From the NCBI GenBank assembly GCA_913055735.1, contig CAJXKD010000002.1, forward strand, positions 408,150 to 472,149: a stretch of 64,000 bases of DNA, written 5' to 3'. Under the pieces are notes generated by a model, which was not told where the DNA came from, did no database searches, and saw nothing but the letters and a program-made list of their open reading frames with translations. This document shows positions 44,801-54,364 of the stretch, piece by piece (within the stretch, counting starts at the first letter, position 1; each line of letters opens with the position of its first letter). This DNA comes from an uncultured Rhodospirillales bacterium (lineage in GTDB: Bacteria > Pseudomonadota > Alphaproteobacteria > Rhodospirillales > UBA2165). Made by a program: the position numbers and the translations under genes.

Positions 44801-45991
44801 TCACGCGGCATTTGCCGCCCGCATTTCCGCAGCGACGTCGCGGAACCAATCGCCGTGGATGGGAACCGGATGATCCAGGCCACCGCCCTTGATCTGCTCT
44901 GCCATCACCATGGCTTGATCGATAATGTCGTCGATATCGATGTATTTGTAGCTTCCCGCCCGGCCGATGGAGACGATGCCCTCGGGCATGTTCTCGAAGT
45001 ATTCTTGGGCGTGCGCGATCTCGGTCTTGATCGGGTAGGGGTAGAGCTTGTTGGTGAGGGACGGCATCTCGAGGCCAATAAAGGTCGAGTCGGATTTGTG
45101 CCCCGTGAACTTCTTGTATTCGACTGCGCGGGTGAAAGGTTCGCCGCCGGCGTAATAGACGAAGTATACGTTTTCCGGGAAGGCGAACTCGACCGGCAGG
45201 ACAATCTTGAGGAACTCCCGCCCAATGAAGGGAAGCTCGCCATAAGCAGGTCCCATCAGGACATCGGGAGAAACCGTGCTGATGATCAGGTCGAAGGCGT
45301 GCCAATCACCGTTTATCTTTGCGCGCTTTTTCTCGAGATCGTAATCCGTGATCGTCGTGTTCAGCAGTACCTTTGTCCCGGCCGTGGCGATGTCGAAATA
45401 ATCGTCATAGCCGTTTGGCGCCACGGGATAGGCCGAAATCGCGCTATCCCAGCAGGCGCGCGGCCCTTCCTTGAGGGCGACGCCCTTCGGCGACCAGCCG
45501 AAATCGTCGAGCATCCGGGCCTCGGGAAGCATCCACATCTTCTCGGTATAGCCCTTGACCATTTTTTCGTAGAGGGTGCGGCCGACCGAGCCTATCCAAT
45601 ATTCCTCCAGATTGCGCGCCGCGGCGGCGCCATGGGCGACCTCGAGTTCCTCCTCGATCTGCTCGCATTCGGGCATGCGTTGGACATCGTCCTTATGAAT
45701 CGGGAAGTTATAGAACTGGGCGTCCTGTTCGATGTAGGTGACGAACTCGTGCTCTTGGCAGCGCCGCATCGGGACCAGCCGGTTCAGATAGTCGAACAGG
45801 CGGTCGTCTTGGGTCAGGAAATGCCGGGGGCCGTAGGTGAAGGGGTGGCCGCCGTGCCAATGGGTTTTGACGCCGCCACCGAGAAAAGGCGCTGATTCGA
45901 CGAGCGTGATGTCCCAGCCGCTGAGCTGTGACATTTGGTGGGCTGCCGCACAACCCGCAAATCCGCCGCCGATAATAAGTGCCTTTTTCAC
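44801..45991 (-). CDS. UDP-galactopyranose mutase-like flavoprotein
   Basis: A 396-residue FAD enzyme of the UGM family. It has the FAD motif IIGGGFAGCAAA at the N-terminus, then HPFTYGPRHFLT in the flavin-contact region and a C-terminal SIGRAGSYKYIDIDDII that matches the family GRxxxYxYxD pattern. UGM converts UDP-galactopyranose to UDP-galactofuranose. The flavin-facing segment differs from the usual GPHIFHT, so the sugar may not be galactose. It is the first gene of the minus-strand operon. Confidence 0.82.
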   Translation of the reverse strand: MKKALIIGGGFAGCAAAHQMSQLSGWDITLVESAPFLGGGVKTHWHGGHPFTYGPRHFLTQDDRLFDYLNRLVPMRRCQEHEFVTYIEQDAQFYNFPIHKDDVQRMPECEQIEEELEVAHGAAAARNLEEYWIGSVGRTLYEKMVKGYTEKMWMLPEARMLDDFGWSPKGVALKEGPRACWDSAISAYPVAPNGYDDYFDIATAGTKVLLNTTITDYDLEKKRAKINGDWHAFDLIISTVSPDVLMGPAYGELPFIGREFLKIVLPVEFAFPENVYFVYYAGGEPFTRAVEYKKFTGHKSDSTFIGLEMPSLTNKLYPYPIKTEIAHAQEYFENMPEGIVSIGRAGSYKYIDIDDIIDQAMVMAEQIKGGGLDHPVPIHGDWFRDVAAEMRAANAA

Positions 45992-46216
45992 GCTGCGCTC
46001 CTTTCCCGGTCCGCCGTCGGGGACCGTGTTGTTGGTTCGAGATAATGTCCGCGAGAAGCGCTAAGAGCCTTGCTGAGCCTTCCTGCGACGCCGGGAACGA
46101 AGGCTAGTGGGGAGGTGTTAACGCGCCGTAAAGGGGGCTACGCAAAGGCCTGGCTGATTGGATTTCGCCACCTTTGACGGCGGCCTTGAGAAGATCGAGG
46201 GGGGGCTATCCGCGCG

Positions 46217-47356
46217 CTAGTCGCGATAACATGCCCGGCATACTTCTGGGATGCGGCCATCGATATGGGCCTGGCGGAATTCCGTGTACGTCTTGCCTTG
46301 CCAAATTTCGGTGAGGCTCTTGCCTGTGCCTGGTTCGAATTCGAAGGCGTCGGGATTGCTAATAGTGCAACAGGGCACGACACGCAGATCCGAGGTGACC
46401 ATCGCCCGTTCGAACGGCCAAGCACAGCGGGTCTCGGCCGATCTCGTACTATACTTGGAGTCGCATAACCAGAAGCCCACGCGAATATCGTCGCTTTGAG
46501 CCCGTTCCATGATGTTTTGCATGACATCAAAGCGGTAGCGATATTCGGTCTCGACGGCGTCATTGCGTTCCTGCAGCGCCTTGTCGCCGAATCCAATGAG
46601 CGTGAAGGAATAGGCAAGGTCCTGGAAGCCCAGGTCCGCAGCAAGGTCGACAAGATCAAGCAACTGGTGCCGATTTGCTTCCTGGACTAGCGTCCACATC
46701 TTGGTGATGCGTTTGCCTTGAGTGTGGGTGTAGTCATTTAATGCCCGGCAGTTCTTCGTCACGCGCGAAAAATCCGATTGGCGCCGGATGCTCTCGAAAA
46801 CCTCCGCGGTCGCCCCATCGATGGAAACCTGAATTTCGTTCACGCCGGTGTCGACATACGGCTTGTAGAAATCCTTGAGGTGGAGCCGCGACGCGTTTGT
46901 GACCGTGCGTACCCAGATGCGCTTCTGCCGGGCATGCCGGATCATGCGCAAGAGATCATCGCCTTGCATCGTGGGTTCGCCAAGTCCTTGGATTTTGATT
47001 TCCACCAGGCCAAATTGCTCATCGAGCATCGTTTTGAATGCCTCGAATGGCATGTCCTCGGCGCGTTTTCCCTTGTGCCAGTCCGAAACGCTACACATGG
47101 TGCAGCGGAAGTTGCAGCGGCTGACATTTTCGATGTCGATCTTGATGGGCAGATAGTCGACGGCGGCCAGTCCCTTTTTAGCCATCAGATAGCGCTGATA
47201 GTTTGCGTGCTTCTTGGGGTCGGCGTTCAGGCATGCCTCCCGTTCGGCGTGGTAGCTGTCGATCCCAACGGATGGCAGTGGGATTGGAAAATCCGCACCC
47301 AGCATTTGGGTGCTTTGACGCTCGCTTTCGCCCGCCCAGTCGACCAACCGATCCAT
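46217..47356 (-). CDS. radical SAM/SPASM-domain protein
   Basis: A 379-residue radical SAM protein with cluster motif C81-x3-C85-x2-C88 (CNFRCTMC) and a C-terminal SPASM-like region holding further cysteines (VVPCCTISN, VCRACYRD) for auxiliary Fe-S clusters. SPASM proteins modify peptides, sugars or enzymes by radical chemistry. It is separated from the UGM-like gene by about 225 bases and is the first of three radical SAM genes in the decoration region. Confidence 0.85.
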   Translation of the reverse strand: MDRLVDWAGESERQSTQMLGADFPIPLPSVGIDSYHAEREACLNADPKKHANYQRYLMAKKGLAAVDYLPIKIDIENVSRCNFRCTMCSVSDWHKGKRAEDMPFEAFKTMLDEQFGLVEIKIQGLGEPTMQGDDLLRMIRHARQKRIWVRTVTNASRLHLKDFYKPYVDTGVNEIQVSIDGATAEVFESIRRQSDFSRVTKNCRALNDYTHTQGKRITKMWTLVQEANRHQLLDLVDLAADLGFQDLAYSFTLIGFGDKALQERNDAVETEYRYRFDVMQNIMERAQSDDIRVGFWLCDSKYSTRSAETRCAWPFERAMVTSDLRVVPCCTISNPDAFEFEPGTGKSLTEIWQGKTYTEFRQAHIDGRIPEVCRACYRD

Positions 47357-47593
47357 TTATGCTTCCACACCTAGTGATTTCTATCGGCGAAAACGGGATG
47401 CCTGCTAGCCTTAACCTATGGCCGGGAAGTTAAAATTCTCATAGCGTGCCGCGCGGCAAGCGCCAATTCGGCCATTTCCGCCCTGCTGGTGCCACCGTTT
47501 GTTAATTTTTTACGAAGTAGGCTTCGATTGTTGGCGCGCGTCAAACTGCCGGTACAAGATTTTCGCACGAGGACCCTCCATGGGAAACTGGAT

Positions 47594-48610
47594 ATGAACT
47601 CCCTGAGCCGCCCTAAGTTACAGATAGGTGCTGGGCTGGAAACAACACAGGTGATCGATGCCGGTGCGCGCTATGGGTTGCATCCGACATGGCGCGCGTA
47701 CGACGCGCCGCTTGGCTACCATATGTTTGAGCCCGATCCAGCCGAGGCTGAACGATTGAGGGCCAAATATTCATCGCAGGCGGACAGTATTGTCGTTCAC
47801 CAGATGGCATTGGGCGAGACAGCTGGAACCGTGACGCTGAATATCATGCGGCACCGCGGATTGAATTCGATTAAACGGCCGAACCCAAAGGCAACATGGT
47901 TTTCCATATCTCATCCTGGCGAAGCGGAAATCGTCGATCAAGTTACCGTGGGGATGACGACCATTGACGAGTCCGCCGCCGATGCGGGTATCGAATTCGA
48001 TTTTCTGAAATGCGATGTCGAAGGCAGTGCTTATGACGTTCTGGCTGGTGCGCACCGGCAACTGCACAGTGCGATCCTCGGGGTTCGCAGCGAAGTCGAT
48101 TTCATTCCCGTATATGAGGGATGCCGGACTTTTGGAGAAGTCGACGGCCTGCTTCGTGAAAACGGGTTTGCGTTGATGAGCCTTGAGACAAATGGCGCCG
48201 GCGCGCCCGTTAACGGCTATCACCTGGGAGGTCGGTTTGGATATTTGGAAACGAGTGACGGTATTTGGATAAAGCCGTTCGAGTGGCTAAGCGACAATAG
48301 TGGTTGGTCGGCTAATCGTGTCGCCGTGGCTGCGTTTAAATTGAGTGCCTTTTGTTTTTGTAATGGGGTAACCGACGTTGCCATTCAGTACCTTGAAAAA
48401 GCGGCAGCGACAGTGGGTGATCAAATCCCGCGGATGGCAGAGACGGACCTTTACAAGACGGTCGATAGATTTGTGCAGAAATTGTTTAAGGATCTCGAGG
48501 CACGCATGGTATTCAGTGAAGTGGAACTCGACGCGACCTATCGCTCGATTTTCGGCAAGGAACGGAAGAAACGTCACGAGTTCTACGAGGACCCGAATCT
48601 TAACCCTTAG
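47594..48610 (+). CDS. FkbM-family methyltransferase
   Basis: A 338-residue protein whose N-terminal 220 residues are an FkbM methyltransferase (VIDAGARYGLHP, MFEPDPAEAERL, DFLKCDVEGSAYDVL). FkbM enzymes O-methylate sugars or polyketides. The last 110 residues are an unassigned helical extension. The frame is open 105 bases upstream to a GTG, but that stretch uses rare codons and has no ribosome site, so the ATG is preferred with moderate confidence. Confidence 0.8.
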   Translation: MNSLSRPKLQIGAGLETTQVIDAGARYGLHPTWRAYDAPLGYHMFEPDPAEAERLRAKYSSQADSIVVHQMALGETAGTVTLNIMRHRGLNSIKRPNPKATWFSISHPGEAEIVDQVTVGMTTIDESAADAGIEFDFLKCDVEGSAYDVLAGAHRQLHSAILGVRSEVDFIPVYEGCRTFGEVDGLLRENGFALMSLETNGAGAPVNGYHLGGRFGYLETSDGIWIKPFEWLSDNSGWSANRVAVAAFKLSAFCFCNGVTDVAIQYLEKAAATVGDQIPRMAETDLYKTVDRFVQKLFKDLEARMVFSEVELDATYRSIFGKERKKRHEFYEDPNLNP

Positions 48611-48634
48611 CCGGCCGATACCAATTTACCGCGC

Positions 48635-50218
48635 TCAATCGACGGTAGGGACGGCGTAAGCCGCGGCCAGATCAAAGTTTGCGCGTGCGGCGTCACAGTC
48701 GCCAAGCCCTTCGAAGGCGCGCCCCAATTCGTTGAAGATTTTTGGGTTTCGGGCGCCGCGTTCCGTCAGGAAACGCAGGCAATCAACAGCATCCCCATAC
48801 CGGTTGACCCGCTGATAGACCACGCCTAGCCGAAAGGAGATCTGTGGCGGCCGGTCGGTAGTGGAATAGGCGCGCTCATAGAATTCGATTGCCTCGACCG
48901 GCTGATCGAGCGCTTCGTGGACCAGTCCAAGCCTCACGAGAAGTTCCGGCGTGAACCCGTATTTGTCGCCGGCGGCCTGTAGCAGATCCGCGGCTTTATG
49001 CGGATCGTTTGCGGCGAGCGCGGCATTGGCCAAGCGAAGGGCTTTCTCTTCCTCACTCTCGTCCATGCCGGAATGCAGGTTGTAGGCTTCGGCGAGTTCG
49101 ATTTCCTGGGGCGAGGAATGATAAATACGGCGCAACCAGTTTTGCTGACGTTCCGCCATCTCTGCCATCGGGCGTCGGTTACGGGGATCGGGCGTGAGGC
49201 ACGCGTCGAAAGTTCCGTCAGCGCGCCGGTCTTTGACAAAGCGGTCCAGGGAAACCAACGCCGCCATCAAATCGTCTGCGTTTTGCTCTTTCCACATCCA
49301 GCGCTGGAACTGATTGAGAAAGGGCGGTGTCTCGCCAAAGTCGATTCCCATGCGGTTAAAAGGGGAGGGAACGTTAGTGAGCCAGTCGCCGGTAACCACG
49401 TAAAGGAAACGGACGTTCTTGTCGTAGAAGCAGGCCTGTGCAGGGCCATTGGCGACGAAGGCTGCAAGATGACATTCCTCGTAGAGGCCCATGCGTAGTT
49501 CCAAGTTAAAAACGCCTTCAGGAAAGACCGCGAATTTTGCCAATTCGGCCGGGGGCGGATCGAGCGCGGTATCGATGTCGCGCAAGAAGACCGGAAAATA
49601 ATCATCGTCCTCTAGCCGCCGCGCGAACTCGGTCCACACCGTCAGGTCCGAATTACGCGACGTGCCGAACGGGGCTTCACGGAGAGTCAGTGCGACGCAC
49701 TTGCGCCCCATGGCGTGGCTGTCGATCCACTGGCGGGCGTAAGCGCGTGCTTGTTCGCTGACTTGGAAATACTGGATATCTTCCCCGAGATGTCCGGCCA
49801 GGACTGTCCATCCCGTATGGTGACGTTCAATGGGCCGGTCGATGGAATATCCCTCGGGGAATACGTTGCCCTTTGCGATCGATAGAAGTTCCTGCGCCGC
49901 CTCGCGGGTTTCACATACGGACGATCCCTTGCAGGATGGTAGCAACCAGCAAATGGGCTGGACGATGTTGGTTAACCGCCACCGGCCATGTTCGGCATCG
50001 AACTGATCGTTGTCGTGATGCCCGCCCGTCTCGCCGAACGGCACAACAACGAAGTGGATGGCGTCGAGCCCGCGCGTGCGACGTGCGCGTTCCGCACTGA
50101 CCGCGAACGCCGTGAAGTCATACGATACCGGTGATACGGCGAGGTCGTAGAACGCGTAAAGGGTCCTATTTGCGGACATCGAATCCATTAGTCCAAGAAA
50201 AGCCTGAATTTCTGCCAT
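48635..50218 (-). CDS. TPR protein with uncharacterised N-terminal domain (paralogue)
   Basis: A 527-residue paralogue of the protein at 28.8 kb. They share LYAFYDLAVSPVSYDF / VYDFASSRISFDF near the start, QARAYARQW, CVALTLREA, FPVFLRDIDTAL, RFLYVVTGDW and FLNQFQRW. The C-terminal 120 residues are TPR-like (PHKAADLLQAAGDKYG, PVEAIEFYERAY, YGDAVDCLRFL). This copy has no sign of a frameshift. The start is uncertain: ATGs at 50218, 50188 and 50179 are all close and none has a good ribosome site. Function unknown. Confidence 0.75.
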   Translation of the reverse strand: MAEIQAFLGLMDSMSANRTLYAFYDLAVSPVSYDFTAFAVSAERARRTRGLDAIHFVVVPFGETGGHHDNDQFDAEHGRWRLTNIVQPICWLLPSCKGSSVCETREAAQELLSIAKGNVFPEGYSIDRPIERHHTGWTVLAGHLGEDIQYFQVSEQARAYARQWIDSHAMGRKCVALTLREAPFGTSRNSDLTVWTEFARRLEDDDYFPVFLRDIDTALDPPPAELAKFAVFPEGVFNLELRMGLYEECHLAAFVANGPAQACFYDKNVRFLYVVTGDWLTNVPSPFNRMGIDFGETPPFLNQFQRWMWKEQNADDLMAALVSLDRFVKDRRADGTFDACLTPDPRNRRPMAEMAERQQNWLRRIYHSSPQEIELAEAYNLHSGMDESEEEKALRLANAALAANDPHKAADLLQAAGDKYGFTPELLVRLGLVHEALDQPVEAIEFYERAYSTTDRPPQISFRLGVVYQRVNRYGDAVDCLRFLTERGARNPKIFNELGRAFEGLGDCDAARANFDLAAAYAVPTVD

Positions 50219-50310
50219 AATTGTTAGTTGCGGCTTATTTAGGAAACGTAAATCAGATTTAACCAAACTGCTCATTCTTGTGGGGCGGGAGCAGGATTGA
50301 AGGATCTTCA

Positions 50311-51480
50311 ATGGCGCCATCGGTTAAGCAGGCTTTGGGGCTTTCAGCGGCAGTGAATTCGCCGACCGAGGTCTATCGCGAAGTCCCCTTCGTCGCGTTG
50401 CCTCGGCAATATGAGGAAGAGCGGGAGGCGATTCTGAACTGCGTGGATCGCGTCTTCCGCCGCGGTGTCTTCGTGAGCCTCGCGCATCTCGAAGAGCTTG
50501 AAAGCCGTCTTGCCGATGCCTGTGGCGTGCGTCATTCAATAGGTGTCGGATCTGGAACCGACGCCCTGTTCCTAATTTTGAAGGGATATGGCGTTGGCGA
50601 AGGCGACGAGGTTATCACGCCGCCCAATTCCCATTTCTCGACGACGTCGAGCATCATCCATGCGGGCGCTGTTCCGGTGTTCGCCGACGTGGGCGACGAT
50701 CAGAGCATTGATCCGGCGCGCGTCGAAGCTGCGATTACGCCGCGCACGCGGGCGATCATGCCTGTCCATTTGACCGGCCGCATCGCGGATATGGCCGCAA
50801 TCACGGACATCGCCCGCCGGCATGGCCTTTTAGTGATTGAGGACGCTGCCCAGGCGTTCGGTGCCAAGCAGGACGGCCGAGCGGCGGGAAGTTTCGGCGA
50901 CGCGGCCGCTTTCTCGGCACATCCCTTGAAAGTGTTCAACGCCGCCGGAGACGCCGGCTTTATTACGACCGGCGATGGCGAATTGGCGGCGCGTTTGCGC
51001 AGTTTGAGGAACAACGGGCTGAAGGGCCGTGAGCAAGTGGACGAGTGGGGATACGCCGCCCGCTTAGACGTCTTGCAGGGAGAGTTCCTGCTTATGCGTC
51101 TAGACCGACTGCCTGATCTGATCGCCCGGCGGCGCGCCAATGTCGCTTCCTATCAGGCTCGATTGAACAAGACCCATGTCTACTTTCCAGAGGACGGCGA
51201 GGACCAGTTCAGTGTGTTCCAAAATTTCGTCATCCAAGTAGAGCGCCGCGATGCGCTCAAAGACTATCTTGCCGATCGTGGGATCAAGACCGCCATTCAT
51301 TATCCGGTGCCAATCCACCTTCAGCCTGCTGCACGCTCATTGGGTTACGGTAACGGCGATTTTCCAGTAACGGAAAGGCAGGCCGGAAGAATACTTTCCC
51401 TTCCGGTGCATCCTTATTTGTCCCCGGGCGACATCGACTATGTCACCGAAGCCGTGAACAGCTTTTTCGAGTCCGTGTAA
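50311..51480 (+). CDS. DegT/DnrJ/EryC1-family aminotransferase
   Basis: A 389-residue PLP enzyme of the sugar aminotransferase family. The Schiff-base Lys is present as K207 (FSAHPLKVFNAAGDAG), with the PLP-phosphate contacts GSGTDALF and VIEDAAQAFGA. It should transfer an amino group to a keto sugar nucleotide, making a 3- or 4-amino-deoxy sugar. AAGGA precedes the ATG by 7 bases; an in-frame upstream start lacks such a site. It is divergent from the TPR gene. Confidence 0.88.
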   Translation: MAPSVKQALGLSAAVNSPTEVYREVPFVALPRQYEEEREAILNCVDRVFRRGVFVSLAHLEELESRLADACGVRHSIGVGSGTDALFLILKGYGVGEGDEVITPPNSHFSTTSSIIHAGAVPVFADVGDDQSIDPARVEAAITPRTRAIMPVHLTGRIADMAAITDIARRHGLLVIEDAAQAFGAKQDGRAAGSFGDAAAFSAHPLKVFNAAGDAGFITTGDGELAARLRSLRNNGLKGREQVDEWGYAARLDVLQGEFLLMRLDRLPDLIARRRANVASYQARLNKTHVYFPEDGEDQFSVFQNFVIQVERRDALKDYLADRGIKTAIHYPVPIHLQPAARSLGYGNGDFPVTERQAGRILSLPVHPYLSPGDIDYVTEAVNSFFESV

Positions 51481-51487
51481 ATTCGAT

Positions 51488-52459
51488 TTATGCGGCCCGG
51501 TCGGCGTTCGCCGATGGAAAATGCGTCCGGCACAATCTCTTCAACCGATCCCCGTAATCCGGGTTCACCAGTGTCGGCAGATTGCGTGTCAAAAAGGTGA
51601 ACTCCGGCGACGTCGGTTTCTTGGCCACCGCGACGCCGTTGGTCTGGAGGAAATCTCTGAATAACGCTACGGCGCCTTCCGGTTCTTCGAGGAAATCTTC
51701 ATAGCGCACCCGCAGGATATCGCTCTCCGGAAAATCGGCAAGGTCGCGGTCGGTTTCATCGCGGATCGCAGCAACTTGGTGGACGACCTGAGCGACAGGG
51801 TCTTCGATTTCGAGAATCTCACCAATCCGTCGCGGGCGGTGACCGTACCATGCCCGAATATCGCCATGGCGTTTGAAACGGGCATTAAGGATCGAATTGC
51901 AAACGAAGAACGGGTCGCGGTCAATGTGAACGACAAGAACACGACCGAGAGCTTTGCGGAGCAGCGAAATGTTCGCCATTGCGTAAACATTGTCGAAAAG
52001 GAGCGGCGCCGTTTTCACGCTTTCCACCGCCGCCAGCTTGGCGGCCAGACCGGCCGCATCGGGAATGTGATCCGCCCGGCAGTAGTGTTCATCGCCGGTA
52101 AGGCCCAGCCAGGATTTCCAGAACCATCCCCACTCGTGAGGCTCATAGGGCCCTTCTGTATTGCCATAGCTCGATTGAAAGGTGCTGACGAAGCTGCTGG
52201 CGTTTGTGAGGAGTTCCCGTTCCAGCAGCGCTCCGAAATAGGGCGCCTTATAAAATCGGGCGAGAACATTGCTGACGTAGCCGACGTGGAATCGGCTGGC
52301 AACGGCCTGGACAAACAGGGTTGACGCGGTGCGCGGCGGCGCAGCGATAAAGACGATAGGATTCTCTGGGCGGGTAAACACACGGGTAGCAACGCTATCA
52401 GCGTCGGCGAGCGCGTCGTTCAGTTCCGTTAACCGATCCCACATCGGGGTTCCGATCAT
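51488..52459 (-). CDS. sulfotransferase
   Basis: A 323-residue PAPS-dependent sulfotransferase-like protein. The 5'-phosphosulfate loop is VFIAAPPRTASTLF near residue 40, and the 3'-phosphate segment is HIDRDPFFVCNSIL with a conserved Ser. It probably transfers sulfate to a sugar hydroxyl. It is convergent with the aminotransferase gene, 7 bases away, and about 9 bases from the next radical SAM gene on its own strand. Confidence 0.8.
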   Translation of the reverse strand: MIGTPMWDRLTELNDALADADSVATRVFTRPENPIVFIAAPPRTASTLFVQAVASRFHVGYVSNVLARFYKAPYFGALLERELLTNASSFVSTFQSSYGNTEGPYEPHEWGWFWKSWLGLTGDEHYCRADHIPDAAGLAAKLAAVESVKTAPLLFDNVYAMANISLLRKALGRVLVVHIDRDPFFVCNSILNARFKRHGDIRAWYGHRPRRIGEILEIEDPVAQVVHQVAAIRDETDRDLADFPESDILRVRYEDFLEEPEGAVALFRDFLQTNGVAVAKKPTSPEFTFLTRNLPTLVNPDYGDRLKRLCRTHFPSANADRAA

Positions 52460-52468
52460 CCTCCCGGT

Positions 52469-53512
52469 CTATAGGAAGTTTGGGTGATAGGGGGCGGCCT
52501 GGTCGGGATCTACCAGCGTGTCGGCGAGGTGGTTCAGCGCATGATAGCGGCAACCGGCCGGGCATTTCGAAAGATCGAGTCGGGTGGACAGTTTCATGAT
52601 GCGGTCCTCGACGTCGTCCAAATCGTCGTCGAGGGTTCCGACGGGAATTCGATTGGGGCCGCAATAGACCAGCTTCTCATCCTCGTAGACATTGAGATTA
52701 AAGAAGCCGGCGACGCACCGGCCGTAGTTCAGGATGTTGCGATCGGCGGCTTCCGACATGATTTGATGGGGCCGGTAGTAGATCTTGAAGTCCGGCGATT
52801 CATACTGTCGGCGTATTTCGGCCACCATCGGTGTCAACTCGTCGAACGTCAGGTTGTTTTTCTCTATGCGTTCTCCGACCGAACCTCGGTTGAAGACCGG
52901 CTTCACCGAAAAATAATCGACGCCGATCTCGCTGGCCATTTTGGCGCTCGCCGGGAGATCGTGCATGTTGAGGTGGTGGGTGGCGAACTGAATGCCGACC
53001 GTCGGCAGCTTGTTGCGGCGCTGGGCAATCAGGGCAGCGGCATTGTCGATAATGCGCTCATACTGATTGGCCACGTCATGCATCGCCGCATGGGTTTCCG
53101 GGCTACCGGCATCGAGGCTGAAGCGGATATAGGTAAAATGATTCAAGGCTTCATCCATATAGCGGTCGAGAAGATAGCCGTTGGTGAACATGCCCTGTTG
53201 CAGACCAAGCGCGTTGACGGCGGCGCTAAGTTCGCGAAATTTGGGATAGGCCAGGGGTTCGCCGTTCCCGACATAGCCGACCGCCTTGAGGCCACGTTTC
53301 GAGGCGCGCTCAATGAACGACATCAACTTGTCGTAGTCCACGTGCTTCGCTTTGCTGAGCTGATATTCGTAGGCCGTACACCAGAGACAGCGATGATTGC
53401 AGTAGTTGCCGAGGCTCAGCGTGACATGGACAGGGAATTGCCTCTCGTTGCGGCGTAGCCGATCGACCTTGTCCGGGTGATAGAGAAGCTTGTCGAAACT
53501 CAGAATATCCAT
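52469..53512 (-). CDS. radical SAM protein
   Basis: A 347-residue radical SAM protein with C38-x3-C42-x2-C45 (CNHRCLWC) and further cysteines toward the end (GRCVAGFF, LVYCGPN, KCPAGCRYH) that could hold auxiliary clusters. It differs in sequence from the rSAM genes at 46.2 and 59.9 kb. The substrate is unknown. Confidence 0.83.
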   Translation of the reverse strand: MDILSFDKLLYHPDKVDRLRRNERQFPVHVTLSLGNYCNHRCLWCTAYEYQLSKAKHVDYDKLMSFIERASKRGLKAVGYVGNGEPLAYPKFRELSAAVNALGLQQGMFTNGYLLDRYMDEALNHFTYIRFSLDAGSPETHAAMHDVANQYERIIDNAAALIAQRRNKLPTVGIQFATHHLNMHDLPASAKMASEIGVDYFSVKPVFNRGSVGERIEKNNLTFDELTPMVAEIRRQYESPDFKIYYRPHQIMSEAADRNILNYGRCVAGFFNLNVYEDEKLVYCGPNRIPVGTLDDDLDDVEDRIMKLSTRLDLSKCPAGCRYHALNHLADTLVDPDQAAPYHPNFL

Positions 53513-53575
53513 CGGCCATTTCCACCTTGATCGCCGTTGCGGGGTCGATCCTAAGTTGATTTGTTACCGAATTCC

Positions 53576-54364
53576 TTAAAGCAGGTCCTTGAGGATGCGC
53601 GGCGATACCGGCGATACGATGAGGCCGTCTGCCCCGACATTCCGGGCCTCTTGCAGGGCCCGGGCGCTGTTTTCCAGACTTCGGGAAAAATAGGAGGTTG
53701 TCGCGACGACCAGGAGCCCGGCGTCATGAAACCGTTGGGCCATGCCCGCCGTTATCTCCCTGAGGCGGATATATACCCGCCGCGGATCGGGACCGAGAAA
53801 ATCGGTGGCACTGCCATTTTGGAAATCGCCGAGAAAGTCCCGGCAATAGCGTTCGGCAATATCAACTTCGAAATCGGGGAACAGTGTGGAAAGCTTATGG
53901 CGCTGTTCGAGACTGCCGCTCCATATCCTGACATGGGACGCGTGCGATGGATCCAAGGCGTCGCGCAACCTGGCATGCACCGCTGTGGCGATATCGGAGC
54001 GGAGGTCGCCGGGACCAAGGACCGAACCAGTGAAAAGGTCGGGGTGGGCGTCGTCCCGCAGATCGAGAATGAAGCCCTGATTCGGGAACATCTCTAGAAT
54101 ATCTTTTAGCTTCGGAATGGCCGAGCCGTCGGGGAGTGATGGCAAATCGGCGTAGGCAATGTCCGATATGATACCGCTGACGCCGCATAGCCTGTCCAGA
54201 CTGTGGTCGTGGAACAGAACTGCATGCCCGTCGCGGGTGACATTGATATCGATTTCAATCCGAATATCTCCGGCCAAGGCGCGGATGTCTGCAATACCGG
54301 CGACGGAGTTCTCGACATGGTCAAGATTGTGACCGCGATGCAAGATGAGCTCAAACCGTTGCAT
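53576..54364 (-). CDS. glycerophosphodiester phosphodiesterase family protein
   Basis: A 262-residue TIM-barrel GDPD. Catalytic and metal residues are visible: H9-R10 (LHRGHN), E18 (VENS), E37-x-D39 (IEIDIN) and the FHDHSLDRL motif. No signal peptide, so probably cytosolic. GDPDs hydrolyse glycerophosphodiesters; here it might release or trim a glycerophosphate-type decoration. GGGAGG lies 8 bases before the ATG. The start overlaps the WbqC gene by 14 bases. Confidence 0.85.
   Translation of the reverse strand: MQRFELILHRGHNLDHVENSVAGIADIRALAGDIRIEIDINVTRDGHAVLFHDHSLDRLCGVSGIISDIAYADLPSLPDGSAIPKLKDILEMFPNQGFILDLRDDAHPDLFTGSVLGPGDLRSDIATAVHARLRDALDPSHASHVRIWSGSLEQRHKLSTLFPDFEVDIAERYCRDFLGDFQNGSATDFLGPDPRRVYIRLREITAGMAQRFHDAGLLVVATTSYFSRSLENSARALQEARNVGADGLIVSPVSPRILKDLL

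Noticed and set aside
46138..46659. 173-codon open frame overlapping the end of the radical SAM gene
   Set aside because: It is in another frame of the same strand over a gene with clear SPASM cysteines; composition is Ser/Arg/Thr-rich and no ribosome site is seen.
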